A stretch of DNA of 64,000 nt. Origin: an uncultured Rhodospirillales bacterium. Its GTDB lineage: Bacteria > Pseudomonadota > Alphaproteobacteria > ATCC43930 > CGMCC-115725. Below the pieces are notes generated by a model, which saw only the letters and a program-made list of their open reading frames with translations, was not told the origin of the DNA and did not search any database. Where the stretch lies: positions 1,054,001 to 1,118,000 of the forward strand of contig CAIKMD010000006.1 in the NCBI GenBank assembly GCA_903828515.1, written 5' to 3'. This document shows, in pieces, positions 31,693-40,772 of this stretch. The position numbers were made by a program, and so were the translations under genes. Every line of letters starts with the position of its first letter. The stretch's first letter is position 1.

Positions 31693-32853
31693 CTAAGGCA
31701 GCTTCGCGCCGTCGGTCTTGGCGCCGGTCATGGTGGCGCCGCCGATATTGGCTTCGGTGAGATCGGCGCCCGAGAGGTCAGCATCGGTCAGATCGGCCTT
31801 CGAGAGATTGACGCCGGTCATCGACGCCTCGACCAGCTCGGCGTTGTTGAGATCGGCCGACGACAGATTGGCCATGCTGAGCTGCGCCTTGCGGAAGACG
31901 GCGCTGCCGAATTTGCATTCGGAAAGGCTGGCGCCGGAAAGATCGACGCCGGCGAAATTGATGCGGACGAAATTGCGCTTCACCAGATCGGCGCGCTTGC
32001 CCTTGGCGCCGTGGCTGTCGGCCCAGGTGACGTGGTCGGAAATGATTTGCTGGATGTCTTCGGCGAGCGACGTGATCGAGAGGGTGATGCGCGCGCCGGC
32101 GAGGCTCGCGCGTGCGAAATCGACGCCGTCGATGGCGGTGCCGGTGAAGTCGCTGCCTTCGAGATTGGCGCCCTGGACCATCGCGTGTTTCATGTCGGCG
32201 CCCGAGAGATCGACCTTGATCAGCACGGCGTTGGAGAGATCGGCGCCGCACAACTGTGCGTTGCGCATGTTCGCGCCCTGAAGATTGGCGCGGCCCAATT
32301 TCGCGCCGGTCAGATCGGCGCCCGAGAGATCGACGGTTGTGAGATTGGTGCCGTCGAGCCTGGCGCCCTTCAGATTGGCGTTGTCGGCGACGGCGGAACC
32401 GAGATCGGTCACGCCCTTGTCCGAGCCGTGGAACGAGACCGTGCCGCCATTGGCCGGACCCATCAGCGAGCCCATGCGCAGATCGGCGTCTTCGAGGCAC
32501 GCGCCCGAGAGCTTGCTGTCGCGCAGATTGGCGCCGCGCAGATCGGCATGGCCGAGATCGGCTTCGGTCAGATCGGCGCCGTGAAGGTCGGCGGAAAACA
32601 GATCGCAGTTGCGCAAATCGGCGCCGCCGAGCCGGCAATAGGACAGATCGCAGCCGGTGAGCTTTGCGCCGCGCAGCACGATGCCGACGAGATTGGCGCC
32701 CGACAGAACCTGGAAGGTGAGATCGGCGCGCATACCGCCCGCCTGTTTCTTCAACCAGCGTTCATGCAGGTCGAAAATGCGGACGATTTCCTCCGGTGTC
32801 TTGGCGACACGGGTGGAATCATCGGATTGGCGGCGGCTTAAAATTGCTTGCAT
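31693..32853 (-). CDS. Pentapeptide-repeat protein
   Basis: From the ATG at 32853 (CGAGG upstream) this 386-residue protein has a short N-terminal helical region (RIFDLHERWLKKQAGGMRADL) and then long runs of A(D/N)LXX repeats, forming right-handed beta-helices in two blocks (about 45-245 and 290-385) separated by a non-repeat segment (SITSLAEDIQQIISDHVTW...). An internal break with GTVSFHGSDKG occurs near residue 140. Function is unknown; some relatives mimic DNA and inhibit gyrase. The repeats cause long shadow frames on the other strand. Confidence 0.85.
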   Translation of the reverse strand: MQAILSRRQSDDSTRVAKTPEEIVRIFDLHERWLKKQAGGMRADLTFQVLSGANLVGIVLRGAKLTGCDLSYCRLGGADLRNCDLFSADLHGADLTEADLGHADLRGANLRDSKLSGACLEDADLRMGSLMGPANGGTVSFHGSDKGVTDLGSAVADNANLKGARLDGTNLTTVDLSGADLTGAKLGRANLQGANMRNAQLCGADLSNAVLIKVDLSGADMKHAMVQGANLEGSDFTGTAIDGVDFARASLAGARITLSITSLAEDIQQIISDHVTWADSHGAKGKRADLVKRNFVRINFAGVDLSGASLSECKFGSAVFRKAQLSMANLSSADLNNAELVEASMTGVNLSKADLTDADLSGADLTEANIGGATMTGAKTDGAKLP

Positions 32854-32938
32854 TGCCTCGTGGCGGGCATGTGTGTTTCGCCGCAAACCCTAGGGGTGCG
32901 CGGGTAAAGGGCGCCTTAATCGGTTAATTTCCGAAAGG

Positions 32939-34342
32939 TTAAGCGCGGGTGCCGGGGAGGGGCATCCGCTCCAGAAGCACGCGCTTCTGGGGGTCGGGCA
33001 GGCCGCAGGCGGAGATTTTCGCGCGGAAATCGGCCAATTGCCCAGGATCGGCGTCGAGCTTGCCGATGGCGTCGCGCATATAAGTGGCGATGCCCTGCTG
33101 CTGGCGCTGACCAAACATTGTCTTTTCGACTTCGAGCAGCTTGGTCAGCCGTGCCGCCGGCTGGGGGTCGGGGAAGCGCACGTCCTCGACGCCGCCGACG
33201 ATGTCGAAACGCCGCGACCGCTTGGCCAAAGCCTGAACCATGCCGGGACCGCCGGCGAACAGCCCGCTGGGTTCGGCGATCGAGTCGAGCAGGCTTTCGA
33301 ATTGCCGGCGCTGGGCCTGGGTATCGTCGCGCGACAACGGCTTGTCGGTGGCGAGTTCGCGCTCGAGGCGGTCATAGAGCACGGTGCGCGTCTCGGGCAT
33401 CGGCGCCTCGGCCATCAGTTTGGCGAGGGTCGGGAAACAGGGCGGCGCGCCGGGCAGGTTGGGGCTCTGCTTGCCCGAGGCGAGACCGGCGAGCGCGGTC
33501 AGCGCGCCGCCCAGATTGGCCTGATTGCCGAGCGTGTCCTTGATCATCGAGACCGAGCCCATCAACCCGGCCGTCAGTTCGTCGATCAATGGCATGAGGT
33601 TGGGCGGCAAACCCGGTGCGGCCCAGCCCATCACCATCTCGAATTTCGCGGCGAAGGAGGTGGTTTCCTCGAAAGCGCGCGCGACGGCGTGGCGGAGCCA
33701 GAAGGCCTGTTCGGCCGGATCGGTCGCGCGCTCGGCCACGGTTTTGACCAGCGCGGGCAGGCCTTCGGGACCGAGCCGGGGGGCGGCGCGCGAGGCGAGC
33801 GCGTCGCGCGCGCGGGTGGTCGCCTCGCTGACGAACTTGTCGATCGCGTCGGCGCGGGTCCGGCGGTCGACCTTGCGCGCGTCGCCCTGGATCGCGGCGA
33901 TGCGCTGCACCGCGCCCGGCAGCAGCGAGTCCGCGTTGTCGAGTTGCTTGATGAAGCGATGATGATGCAGCAACTCGGTCGGCGTGATCTGAAACCGGTC
34001 GAGGAAGTTCCGCAGGAGCCGCCCCATGACGAACCGGCTCGACGGACCATAGAAATCGGCCAGCGTGTCGCACCAGGCGACTTCGTCGGCGGCGGCGGCC
34101 AGGCGCAACGGCGGTGCGCCGCGGCGTCCCTCGCGCACCCGCTCCATGACCTGGCTTTCGAAGTTTTCGCCGGCACCGCTGAAATGGCCGCGCATCACGC
34201 GCACCGCCTCGATGCTCTCGTCGGCGTAAAGCTCCTCGGCGCGGGCCATGGCATCGACCTCGCTGGACGCGAGGCAATCGATCACCCAGCGCCCCTCGCG
34301 CCGCGACATCACTTCAAAACGCCGTCCCGGTCTTGAACTCAT
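32939..34342 (-). CDS. Conserved hypothetical protein
   Basis: From the ATG at 34342 this encodes 467 residues. The N-terminus resembles a small two-layer domain (RRFEVMSRREGRWVIDCLAS...VDAMARAEELYADESIEAVRV). The rest is mainly helical (FYGPSSRFVMGRLLRNFLDR, LLHHHRFIKQLDNADSLLPG) without membrane spans or a signal peptide. I do not recognise the family. The frame continues upstream to 34663, but that part lacks coding character. The protein is probably cytoplasmic; its role is unknown. Confidence 0.7.
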   Translation of the reverse strand: MSSRPGRRFEVMSRREGRWVIDCLASSEVDAMARAEELYADESIEAVRVMRGHFSGAGENFESQVMERVREGRRGAPPLRLAAAADEVAWCDTLADFYGPSSRFVMGRLLRNFLDRFQITPTELLHHHRFIKQLDNADSLLPGAVQRIAAIQGDARKVDRRTRADAIDKFVSEATTRARDALASRAAPRLGPEGLPALVKTVAERATDPAEQAFWLRHAVARAFEETTSFAAKFEMVMGWAAPGLPPNLMPLIDELTAGLMGSVSMIKDTLGNQANLGGALTALAGLASGKQSPNLPGAPPCFPTLAKLMAEAPMPETRTVLYDRLERELATDKPLSRDDTQAQRRQFESLLDSIAEPSGLFAGGPGMVQALAKRSRRFDIVGGVEDVRFPDPQPAARLTKLLEVEKTMFGQRQQQGIATYMRDAIGKLDADPGQLADFRAKISACGLPDPQKRVLLERMPLPGTRA

Positions 34343-34416
34343 TGCGGCGCGCAGCTTACGCGATCGAACGCGGAGCGGAAAGAGCGCGAGCGACTCGATA
34401 TCGACTCGTCTGCGTC

Positions 34417-35865
34417 TCAGGCCGAAGCCCAAAGATGTTGCGCGGCATAAGCGCGCCACGGGCGCCAGGTCGCGGCGCGATCGAGCAGCTCGGATGACGA
34501 GTGCGCATGCCCGTCCTGCGTCGCCATCGCGCGCATCAGGCCGATATCGGCGGCGGGAAACGCATCCGGCTCGCGCAACTGCCGCAAGGCGATGTATTGC
34601 GCCGTCCACTCGCCGACGCCGCGAATCGCGCGCAGCCGCTCGATCGCATCGTCGAGATCGCACGTCGCATCGAAGATATGCGGATCGCTGATCGCGGCGG
34701 CGGCCACCGCCGAGAGCGTCGCGGCGCGGGCGCGCGGCATGCCGAGCGCGGTCAGGTCTGCTTTCGCCAATATTTTCGGTTGGGGAAAAACATGAGTCAG
34801 GCCAGCGCTGGGCGCTTTGAGCGCGGCGCCGTAAGTCTCGACAAGTCGTCCGGCGAGCCGCACGGCAGCGACGACGGTGATCTGTTGTCCCAGCACAGCG
34901 CGGATCGCCAATTCGAATCCGTCCCAGGCGCCCGGCACGCGCAATCCCGGCCGCGCCTTCACCAGCGGCGCGAGCACCGGGTCTTTCGCGAGATGGGCGG
35001 CAATCTTGACCGGATCGGCGGCAAGATCGAACACGCGCCGCAGCCGCGCGATGATCGCCGGCAACGCCGAGAGTTTGGGGAATCGCACCGTCGCGCGCAG
35101 GGAATTGCCCTTGCCGGGTTCGACCGCGACGGTTCCCTGCATGCCGTCGATCTGGATCGATCGCGTGTAGCGGTTTTCAGTAACGACTTCGATGCCGGGA
35201 ATGGCGCGCCGGCACAGAAACGAAAGCATCGCCGGCCAGTCGTAAGGCGGGTGATAGCGCAGCAGAAGCACAATCTCGCCCTGCGACCCGGCCGACACGT
35301 CGGGCTTGTTCGCGCGCCGCAATTCGCCGGGCGCGCGGTGGAACAACGTGAGGAAAGTTTCGTTGAACCGGCGAATGCTGCCGAACCCGGCGGCGAAAGC
35401 GATCTCGGCCATCGGCAACTGCGTCTCGTGGATGAGTTGCTTTGCCAGCAGGACGCGGCGCGTCTGGGCGACGGCGACGGGCGACGCCCCGAGATGCTGG
35501 TGAAAGAGCCGGCGCAATTGCCGTTCGCCGACACCCAATCGGCCGGCCAGATCGTCGACCGAGGCTTCGTCGAGCGCGCCGTGCTCGATCAGGGCCAGGG
35601 CCCGCGACACGGTGTTCGAGGTGCCGCGCCACGCGCCGAGATCGGGCGCGGTTTCCGGCCGGCAGCGCAGGCAGGGGCGAAACCCCGCTTCCTGGGCTGC
35701 CGCTGCCGTTGGAAAGAACGTCACGTTCTCCGATCTTGGCGTTCGCGCCGGACAGATCGGACGGCAATAGATGCCCGTGGTTTTGACCCCGGTGAAGAAC
35801 CGGCCGTCGAAGCGGGCGTCGCGCAAGGCGACCGCGCGGTAACAGGCGTCATGATCGAGATCCAT
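34417..35865 (-). CDS. Ada/AlkA fusion: Ada N-domain, AraC HTH and DNA-3-methyladenine glycosylase II
   Basis: This 482-residue protein joins three domains. The Ada Zn-binding domain (1-78) has Cys34, Cys38, Cys65 and Cys68 (GIYCRPICPARTPRSENVTF, RPCLRCRPE); Cys34 is the methyl-phosphotriester acceptor in Ada. An AraC-type helix-turn-helix follows (about 85-185). The C-terminal AlkA glycosylase has the HhH motif LRAIRGVGEWTAQYIALR and the catalytic Asp in FPAADIGLMRAM. It can sense and excise alkylated bases. The gene is divergent from ogt, consistent with an adaptive alkylation response. Confidence 0.93.
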   Translation of the reverse strand: MDLDHDACYRAVALRDARFDGRFFTGVKTTGIYCRPICPARTPRSENVTFFPTAAAAQEAGFRPCLRCRPETAPDLGAWRGTSNTVSRALALIEHGALDEASVDDLAGRLGVGERQLRRLFHQHLGASPVAVAQTRRVLLAKQLIHETQLPMAEIAFAAGFGSIRRFNETFLTLFHRAPGELRRANKPDVSAGSQGEIVLLLRYHPPYDWPAMLSFLCRRAIPGIEVVTENRYTRSIQIDGMQGTVAVEPGKGNSLRATVRFPKLSALPAIIARLRRVFDLAADPVKIAAHLAKDPVLAPLVKARPGLRVPGAWDGFELAIRAVLGQQITVVAAVRLAGRLVETYGAALKAPSAGLTHVFPQPKILAKADLTALGMPRARAATLSAVAAAAISDPHIFDATCDLDDAIERLRAIRGVGEWTAQYIALRQLREPDAFPAADIGLMRAMATQDGHAHSSSELLDRAATWRPWRAYAAQHLWASA

Positions 35866-35900
35866 GGGAGCGATATGGGCGCGTGAGGCGGGAACGTCTA

Positions 35901-35949
35901 GCGGTTTTCGGACGTCGTCATGCCGGTGCTGTCGGCGTCCGAAAACCGC
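35901..35949. promoter_or_regulatory. Perfect 14-bp inverted repeat between alkA/ada and ogt
   Basis: GCGGTTTTCGGACG (35901-35914) and its exact complement (35936-35949) enclose 21 bases in the shared 140-base promoter region. It may be the binding site of the Ada/AraC domain, a different regulator, or a hairpin in the ogt leader. Confidence 0.6.
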
Positions 35950-36005
35950 CAGATGACCGCGCTTGCCGGAACCATATTCGTTGCATCACGATAGGAGCGA
36001 TGATC

Positions 36006-36533
36006 ATGGCCATGCAAAATTTCTCTCTCGAACGCGTCAAGACGCCAACCGGCATGATGCTGCTCGTCTCTGACGACGAACAGCGCCTGCGCGCGCTGGA
36101 TTGGGAAGACCACGAAGAGCGCATGCAGAAATTGCTGCGGCGTCACTACGGCGAGGCCGTCGCGTTGAAGGAGGTGTCGCGGCCGTCAGCGGCGCGCCGT
36201 GCGCTCGAGGCGTATTTTGCCGGCGACATGAACGCGCTCGACGATTTGAAGACCGCGACGAATGGCACGGATTTTCAGCGCGCCGTTTGGAAAGGGCTGC
36301 GCCGCATCCCGGTTGGCCAGGCGATCAGTTACGGCACGCTAGCCGAGCGCGTCGGCCGGCCCAAGGCGTCGCGCGCGGTGGGCTTGGCGAACGGCTCCAA
36401 CCCGATCGCCGTCGTGGTGCCGTGCCATCGGGTGATCGGGGCCAACGGATCGCTGACCGGTTTCGGCGGCGGCATCGAACGCAAGCGTTGGTTGCTGGAT
36501 CACGAGCGCAAACACGTCGACAGCGCTCGATGA
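36006..36533 (+). CDS. ogt: Methylated-DNA-[protein]-cysteine S-methyltransferase
   Basis: The ATG at 36006 is eight bases after AGGAG; 175 residues. It has the Ogt C-terminal domain with FQRAVWKGLRRIPVGQAISYG, the RAVGLANGSNP arginine-finger helix and the acceptor Cys140 in VVPCHRVIG. It transfers methyl groups from O6-methylguanine to itself in a suicide reaction. Two earlier in-frame ATG codons (36000 and the upstream frame) have worse spacing. Confidence 0.94.
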   Translation: MAMQNFSLERVKTPTGMMLLVSDDEQRLRALDWEDHEERMQKLLRRHYGEAVALKEVSRPSAARRALEAYFAGDMNALDDLKTATNGTDFQRAVWKGLRRIPVGQAISYGTLAERVGRPKASRAVGLANGSNPIAVVVPCHRVIGANGSLTGFGGGIERKRWLLDHERKHVDSAR

Positions 36534-36577
36534 ATCGCCTTTGATGGGACCTTCGGGTTCGAACGAAGGATAAGAGC

Positions 36578-37363
36578 ATGGCCGACACGCCGATCCGTTT
36601 CGACGACGGCGCTGCCTACGAGCAGATGATGGGAGTCTGGAGTCGCAGCGCTGGCGAGATCTTTCTCGATTGGGTGGCGCCTGCGTCGGGATTGCGCTGG
36701 GTCGATGTCGGTTGCGGCAACGGCGCGTTCACCGCGCTGATCGTCGGGCGTTGCGCCCCGTCGGTCATTCACGGCATCGATCCGTCCGAAGGGCAACTCG
36801 CCTTTGCGCGGACCCGTCCGGATGCGCGCGGGGCGGAATTCCATCAGGGCGACGCGATGGTGTTGCCCTTTGCCGATGCCGGCTTCGACATGGCCGTCAT
36901 GGGGCTGGTGATTTTCTTCGTGCCCAAACCGGCCACGGGTGTCGCCGAAATGGTCCGGGTCGTGCGTCCCGGCGGCATTGTCGCGACCTATGCGTGGGAC
37001 ATGCTGGACGGCGGATTTCCGTTGGAGCCGATCTATGTCGAGATGCGCGCGCTCGGCCATATGCCGGTGTTGCCGCCCAGCGCTGCTGCATCGCGGATCG
37101 ATGCGTTGCGCGAATTGTGGACGGGGGCGCATCTCGAAGCGGTCGAGACGCGCGAGATCACGGTGCAACGCATCTTCGTCGATTTCGACGCGTTCTGGAC
37201 GACGAGCCTGAAGGGACCGGCGTCGGCAGCCTTCGCGAAGATCCCGCCGGCCGATGTCGAAAAGATCAAGGCGCGGGTCCGTGCGGGTATGACGACGGAT
37301 TCCTCCGGTCGCATTACCGCCACGGCGCGCGCCAATGCGGTCAAAGGTCGCGTGCCGACCTAA
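36578..37363 (+). CDS. Class I SAM-dependent methyltransferase
   Basis: This 261-residue protein has the Rossmann-like motif I WVDVGCGNGAFTALI (about 41-55), motif II HGIDPSEGQLAFA and a post-motif block MVRVVRPGGIVATYAW, typical of the UbiE/Methyltransf_11 group. The substrate is unknown. It lies 44 bases after ogt on the same strand and could be cotranscribed. Confidence 0.85.
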   Translation: MADTPIRFDDGAAYEQMMGVWSRSAGEIFLDWVAPASGLRWVDVGCGNGAFTALIVGRCAPSVIHGIDPSEGQLAFARTRPDARGAEFHQGDAMVLPFADAGFDMAVMGLVIFFVPKPATGVAEMVRVVRPGGIVATYAWDMLDGGFPLEPIYVEMRALGHMPVLPPSAAASRIDALRELWTGAHLEAVETREITVQRIFVDFDAFWTTSLKGPASAAFAKIPPADVEKIKARVRAGMTTDSSGRITATARANAVKGRVPT

Positions 37364-37373
37364 AGACAAGCCG

Positions 37374-37523
37374 ATGAAGTATGTTGCCATCATCGCCCTG
37401 ATCGTCGCGGCTGTCGTCTGCTCGCAACTCCTGTTCGAATTCTACGACTGGAACCAGAAGCAGAGCTGTGCGTCGTCGGGCGGGCGCAATTGCGGCGGCG
37501 GCGCGACGCCGATCAACCGCTGA
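37374..37523 (+). CDS. Small membrane protein
   Basis: This 49-residue protein has one N-terminal membrane span (YVAIIALIVAAVVCSQLLF) and a short Cys-containing tail ([19 protein letters not shown]). It begins ten bases after the methyltransferase stop, and its end overlaps the convergent mbfA end by 11 bases. No family is recognised. Confidence 0.5.
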   Translation: MKYVAIIALIVAAVVCSQLLFEFYDWNQKQSCASSGGRNCGGGATPINR

Positions 37524-38640
37524 TCGCGACGCCCAGAAGACTCCCGAGCGCATAGGTCACCGCGGCCGCGGCAACCCCGATCGCGACCTGCCGGAAGCCC
37601 GAGACGGCAAAACCGCGCCCGGTGAACAGTGTGGTGCCGGCGCCGATCAGGAACATGACGACGGCGCTGACCACGAGGCTCGCGGCAACGGCGGCATTGC
37701 CGGTCATGAAAAAGAACGGCAGCACCGGGAAAATCGCGCCGATCGCGAACAAGAGGAACGAGGTGCCACCGGCGACCCAGGGCGAGCCGCCGAGATCCTG
37801 TGGGTCGATGCCCAGTTCCTCGCGCGAGAGGGTGTCGAGCGCGGTCTTCGGGTCGGCCATCAATTGCTCGGCGAGCGCTTTCGCCTGTGCCTCGGGCAGT
37901 CCCTTGGACTGATAGATCAGGATCAGCTCTTCCTTCTCTTCCTCCGGCATCGCGCGGAGTTCTTCGGCCTCGGTGTCGATCTGGCTTTTGTACAATTCGC
38001 GCGCGCTCGTTACCGACAGCCACTCGCCCATCGCCATCGAACACGCGCCCGCCAGTAACCCGGCAAGCCCGGTGACCAGCACGGTACGCGGCGCGAATTC
38101 AGCGCCGGCCACGCCCATCACCAGGCTGAGATTGGAGACCAGCCCGTCATTGGCGCCGAGCACCGCCGCGCGCAACGCGTTGCCGCCGGTGCGGTGGCGG
38201 CCTTCGAGCTGGGCCAGCGCGCTACCCGCCATGCCATGCGTTTCGACATCAGCGGCGACTTCGATGACGCGCGCGTGGCTGCGCTCCATGTCGGGCAGGC
38301 CGGCGGCGACCGCCTCGGGCTGGTTGTCGTATTGCGCGACGTCCGAGCGTTCAAGCGTGTTGATGATCGGCAGGATCGCCTCGGGCCCAAGCCAACGCGC
38401 CAACAGCGCGAGCGTCCGCGTGCGGAGCCCCGCGCTCGGCGTGCTGGCTGTTGCGCCGGCATGGCGCAGCCGACCGCGCCAGAATTCGGCGTGCGATTCC
38501 TCGACCGCGGCGAGGCGGCTGTATACCTCGGCCAGTTGCGGATTGGCCTCGGTTTTTGAGAGGGCGCGATAGAGCGTGGCGCTGTCGACCTCACCCTGAA
38601 GATTGCTGCGATAGCGCGCCGTCGGATCTGGTGTTGTCAC
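37513..38640 (-). CDS. mbfA: Membrane-bound ferritin MbfA (ferritin-like plus VIT1 iron exporter)
   Basis: From the GTG at 38640 (GGGGGAG upstream) this 375-residue protein has an N-terminal ferritin-like domain (about 10-140; ExxH-type ligands in [11 protein letters not shown] and further Glu in [15 protein letters not shown]). The C-terminal VIT1/CCC1 domain has [22 protein letters not shown] and several membrane spans. In Bradyrhizobium and Agrobacterium MbfA exports iron and protects against iron, peroxide and acid stress. It is divergent from msrB, which repairs oxidised methionine, consistent with a shared oxidative-stress role. No obvious Irr-type box was seen. Confidence 0.9.
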   Translation of the reverse strand: MTTPDPTARYRSNLQGEVDSATLYRALSKTEANPQLAEVYSRLAAVEESHAEFWRGRLRHAGATASTPSAGLRTRTLALLARWLGPEAILPIINTLERSDVAQYDNQPEAVAAGLPDMERSHARVIEVAADVETHGMAGSALAQLEGRHRTGGNALRAAVLGANDGLVSNLSLVMGVAGAEFAPRTVLVTGLAGLLAGACSMAMGEWLSVTSARELYKSQIDTEAEELRAMPEEEKEELILIYQSKGLPEAQAKALAEQLMADPKTALDTLSREELGIDPQDLGGSPWVAGGTSFLLFAIGAIFPVLPFFFMTGNAAVAASLVVSAVVMFLIGAGTTLFTGRGFAVSGFRQVAIGVAAAAVTYALGSLLGVAISG

Positions 38641-38664
38641 GCGATGTATCTCCCCCCATATCCT

Positions 38665-38677
38665 CCCGGTAACCGGG
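38665..38677. promoter_or_regulatory. Palindrome in the mbfA-msrB divergent promoter
   Basis: CCCGGT-A-ACCGGG is a perfect 13-base inverted repeat in the 91-base region between the two starts. Symmetry and position fit an operator, but no regulator is identified. Confidence 0.4.
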
Positions 38678-38731
38678 TCGATCCTAGCACGCGGGCGCGC
38701 TATCATCCCGGTTTCGCGAAGGAGGCACATC

Positions 38732-39142
38732 ATGAGCGACAAGATCGTCAAACCGGATGCGGAATGGGAAAAGCAACTCTCGCCCGAGCAGTTCCGCATC
38801 GCCCGCAAGAAAGGCACCGAGCGCGCCTTTACCGGCAAATACTGGGACGAGCATAAAGCCGGCACCTATGTCTGTGCCTGCTGCGGGCAGGAGCTGTTCG
38901 CCTCGGACACCAAATTCGATTCCGGTTCGGGTTGGCCGAGCTTCTTCAAGCCGGTCGCCGACACCAATGTCGCGACCGAAAGCGACCGCTCGATGTTCAT
39001 GGAGCGCACCGAGGCGCTGTGCAGTAAATGCGACGCGCATCTCGGCCACGTCTTCCCCGACGGCCCGCGCCCGACGGGACTGCGTTATTGCATCAATTCG
39101 GCCTCGATCGAGCTGAAGCCCAAGGACGACGAGAAGAAGTAG
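38732..39142 (+). CDS. msrB: Peptide-methionine (R)-S-oxide reductase MsrB
   Basis: This 136-residue enzyme reduces methionine-R-sulfoxide. The zinc-binding cysteine pairs (Cys48/Cys51 and Cys97/Cys100), the SGSGWPSFF motif and catalytic Cys120 in [12 protein letters not shown] are all present. GGAGG lies upstream of the ATG. It is cytoplasmic (no signal peptide) and divergent from mbfA. Confidence 0.95.
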   Translation: MSDKIVKPDAEWEKQLSPEQFRIARKKGTERAFTGKYWDEHKAGTYVCACCGQELFASDTKFDSGSGWPSFFKPVADTNVATESDRSMFMERTEALCSKCDAHLGHVFPDGPRPTGLRYCINSASIELKPKDDEKK

Positions 39143-39156
39143 GCCACTCACTGCAT

Positions 39157-39246
39157 CGTCATGGCCGGGCTTGTCCCGGCCATCCACGACGTTCTTACGG
39201 CGCGCTCCCAAGGCGTGGATGCCCGGCACAAGGCCGGGCATGACGG
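39157..39246. repeat. Intergenic palindromic element (GGCCGGGCATGACGG type), copy 1
   Basis: A 90-bp element between msrB and the phosphotransferase, beginning CGTCATGGCCGGGCTTG and ending GGCCGGGCATGACGG, with complementary arms that fold into a long hairpin. A near-identical copy lies at 45647-45731. Such elements are common between genes in alphaproteobacteria. Confidence 0.85.
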
Positions 39247-39268
39247 ATTAAATTAGGCGGATATCGCC

Positions 39269-40333
39269 CTATCGCTTCTCCAACGCTTCCACCTGACGCC
39301 AGCTCGCTTCGGCGATCGCTTTGGCGCGGGCGCCGGCTTCGCGGGCGTGCAGGCTTGCGGCGGTGCCTTCGCGCACGCGGCCCATCACGCCTTGCAGGAT
39401 CGCGGCGAGGCGGAACATGTTGAAGGCGATATAGAAGTCCCAGTCGCGCAGGGCGTCGCGTCCGGTGCGCCGGCAATAGAGTGCGCAGCCCTCGGCCTCG
39501 CTCGGAATGCCGAGCGAGGCGAGGTCGTAGCCGTAAAGCCCGCGATAGGCGTCCTGGCCCAGGCGCCACGGCATCATGTGATAGGCGAAATCGCTCAAGG
39601 GGTTTCCGAGCGTCGACAATTCCCAATCGAGCACGGCGAGGACGCGCGGCTCTGTCGGATGGAAGATCAGATTGTCGATGCGGAAATCGCCGTGGATGAG
39701 CGTGGTCTCTTCGTTCTTCGGGGCGTGAAGCGGCAACCAGTCGATCAGCCGGTCCATCGCCGGCATGCTCTCGGTCTCCGACGCGCGATACTGCTTCGAC
39801 CAGCGATCGATCTGGCGCATCACGTAATTGCCCGGCCGGCCGAAATCGCTCAAGCCCAGCGCCGTGTAATCGACCTTGTGCAGCCGCGCGAGGATATCGT
39901 TCATCGCGGCGAAGATCGGTTGCCGTTCGTCGCGCGCGAGGCCGGGCAGGGTCGGCTCCCAGAAGATCCGGCCCTCGACATATTCCATGACGTAGAACGC
40001 GGTGCCGATCACGCCGTCGTCGAGACAGAGCGCGTAGGTTTTTGCCACCGGCACGTCGGTTGCGCCCAGCGCGGTGATGATGCGGTATTCGCGATCGACC
40101 GCATGGGCTGACGGCAGCAGCTTGCCGGGCGGTTTGCGGCGCAAGACATAGCGCATGTCGCCGGCGGTGAGGCGATAGGTCGGATTCGATTGCCCGCCCT
40201 TGAACTGTTCGACGATCAGCGGTCCCGAAAATCCGCCGACATGAACTTTCATCCATGTCGCGAGTCGGGTCTCATCGAAGCGATGCGGTTCGCGCACCGT
40301 CATGGTCCCGCTGAATTCGTCGGCCGCCATCAT
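39269..40333 (-). CDS. Phosphotransferase-family protein (ACAD10/APH-like kinase)
   Basis: This 354-residue protein has the aminoglycoside-phosphotransferase-like kinase fold: N-terminal lobe with QFKGGQSNPTYRL and YVLRRKPPGKLLPSAH, hinge FYVMEYVEGRIFW, catalytic loop LIHGDFRIDNLIFHP and metal-binding ...LDWELSTLGNPLSDFAY. It matches the group related to the N-terminal part of human ACAD10, thought to phosphorylate small hydroxyacyl substrates in fatty-acid metabolism. The real substrate is unknown. Confidence 0.88.
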   Translation of the reverse strand: MMAADEFSGTMTVREPHRFDETRLATWMKVHVGGFSGPLIVEQFKGGQSNPTYRLTAGDMRYVLRRKPPGKLLPSAHAVDREYRIITALGATDVPVAKTYALCLDDGVIGTAFYVMEYVEGRIFWEPTLPGLARDERQPIFAAMNDILARLHKVDYTALGLSDFGRPGNYVMRQIDRWSKQYRASETESMPAMDRLIDWLPLHAPKNEETTLIHGDFRIDNLIFHPTEPRVLAVLDWELSTLGNPLSDFAYHMMPWRLGQDAYRGLYGYDLASLGIPSEAEGCALYCRRTGRDALRDWDFYIAFNMFRLAAILQGVMGRVREGTAASLHAREAGARAKAIAEASWRQVEALEKR

Positions 40334-40772
40334 GTCGGATTTCCGCCTTCCAGACGCCTCACCGCCGCCTCCTTATACACAAGCCTTAACAATGCCATTT
40401 TTTTCGGCAATGATTATTCAAACAGCGATGGTCGCGTGCCCTTATGACATTACGTGTCGGGCGCATCTGCTTCGGCGGGACAGGGCTGAAGCCTCTAAAT
40501 ACCATGCAGCACTGGGGTTTTTCGTGTGCGCCGGTGCGGCCGAAAACGCGCGCCGCGCGTGCCATTGTCACGAAACCGTGTAGGGGCCTGATTCGGCGAC
40601 TCGCCGGAAAAGCAGGACATTTGCCGAGTCGCACCCAATCAGATTGTGTCGGAACAAGGCGGGCGCATGGGCCGTTATGGTTAACGGTTCGTCAATCTTT
40701 AAGGCGCGGAATCACGGGTGTATCCGATAGTGGCCTTGAACTTGCACATCTACCCGTGACCGGAGGTGAAGC
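40334..40772. other. Intergenic region upstream of prkA
   Basis: About 440 bases without a convincing gene. It must contain the prkA promoter and perhaps that of the divergent kinase gene. An open frame at 40444-40776 has no recognisable protein and ends inside prkA. Small imperfect hairpins are present (for example CGGC...GCCG near 40595-40610), but no clear regulatory motif was identified. Confidence 0.5.

Noticed and set aside
30808-32841. 677-codon plus-strand frame with repeating IGA and EIGA units
   Set aside because: The apparent repeats are the antisense of the pentapeptide repeats of the minus-strand gene; the first part overlaps the DUF1194 gene.
33038-34336. Plus-strand frame of 432 codons
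   Set aside because: Shadow of the minus-strand hypothetical gene; no start signal and no family.
34343-34663. Upstream extension of the hypothetical protein at 32939-34342
   Set aside because: Arg-rich and overlapping the 3' end of the Ada/AlkA gene on the same strand; the ATG at 34342 gives a better N-terminus.
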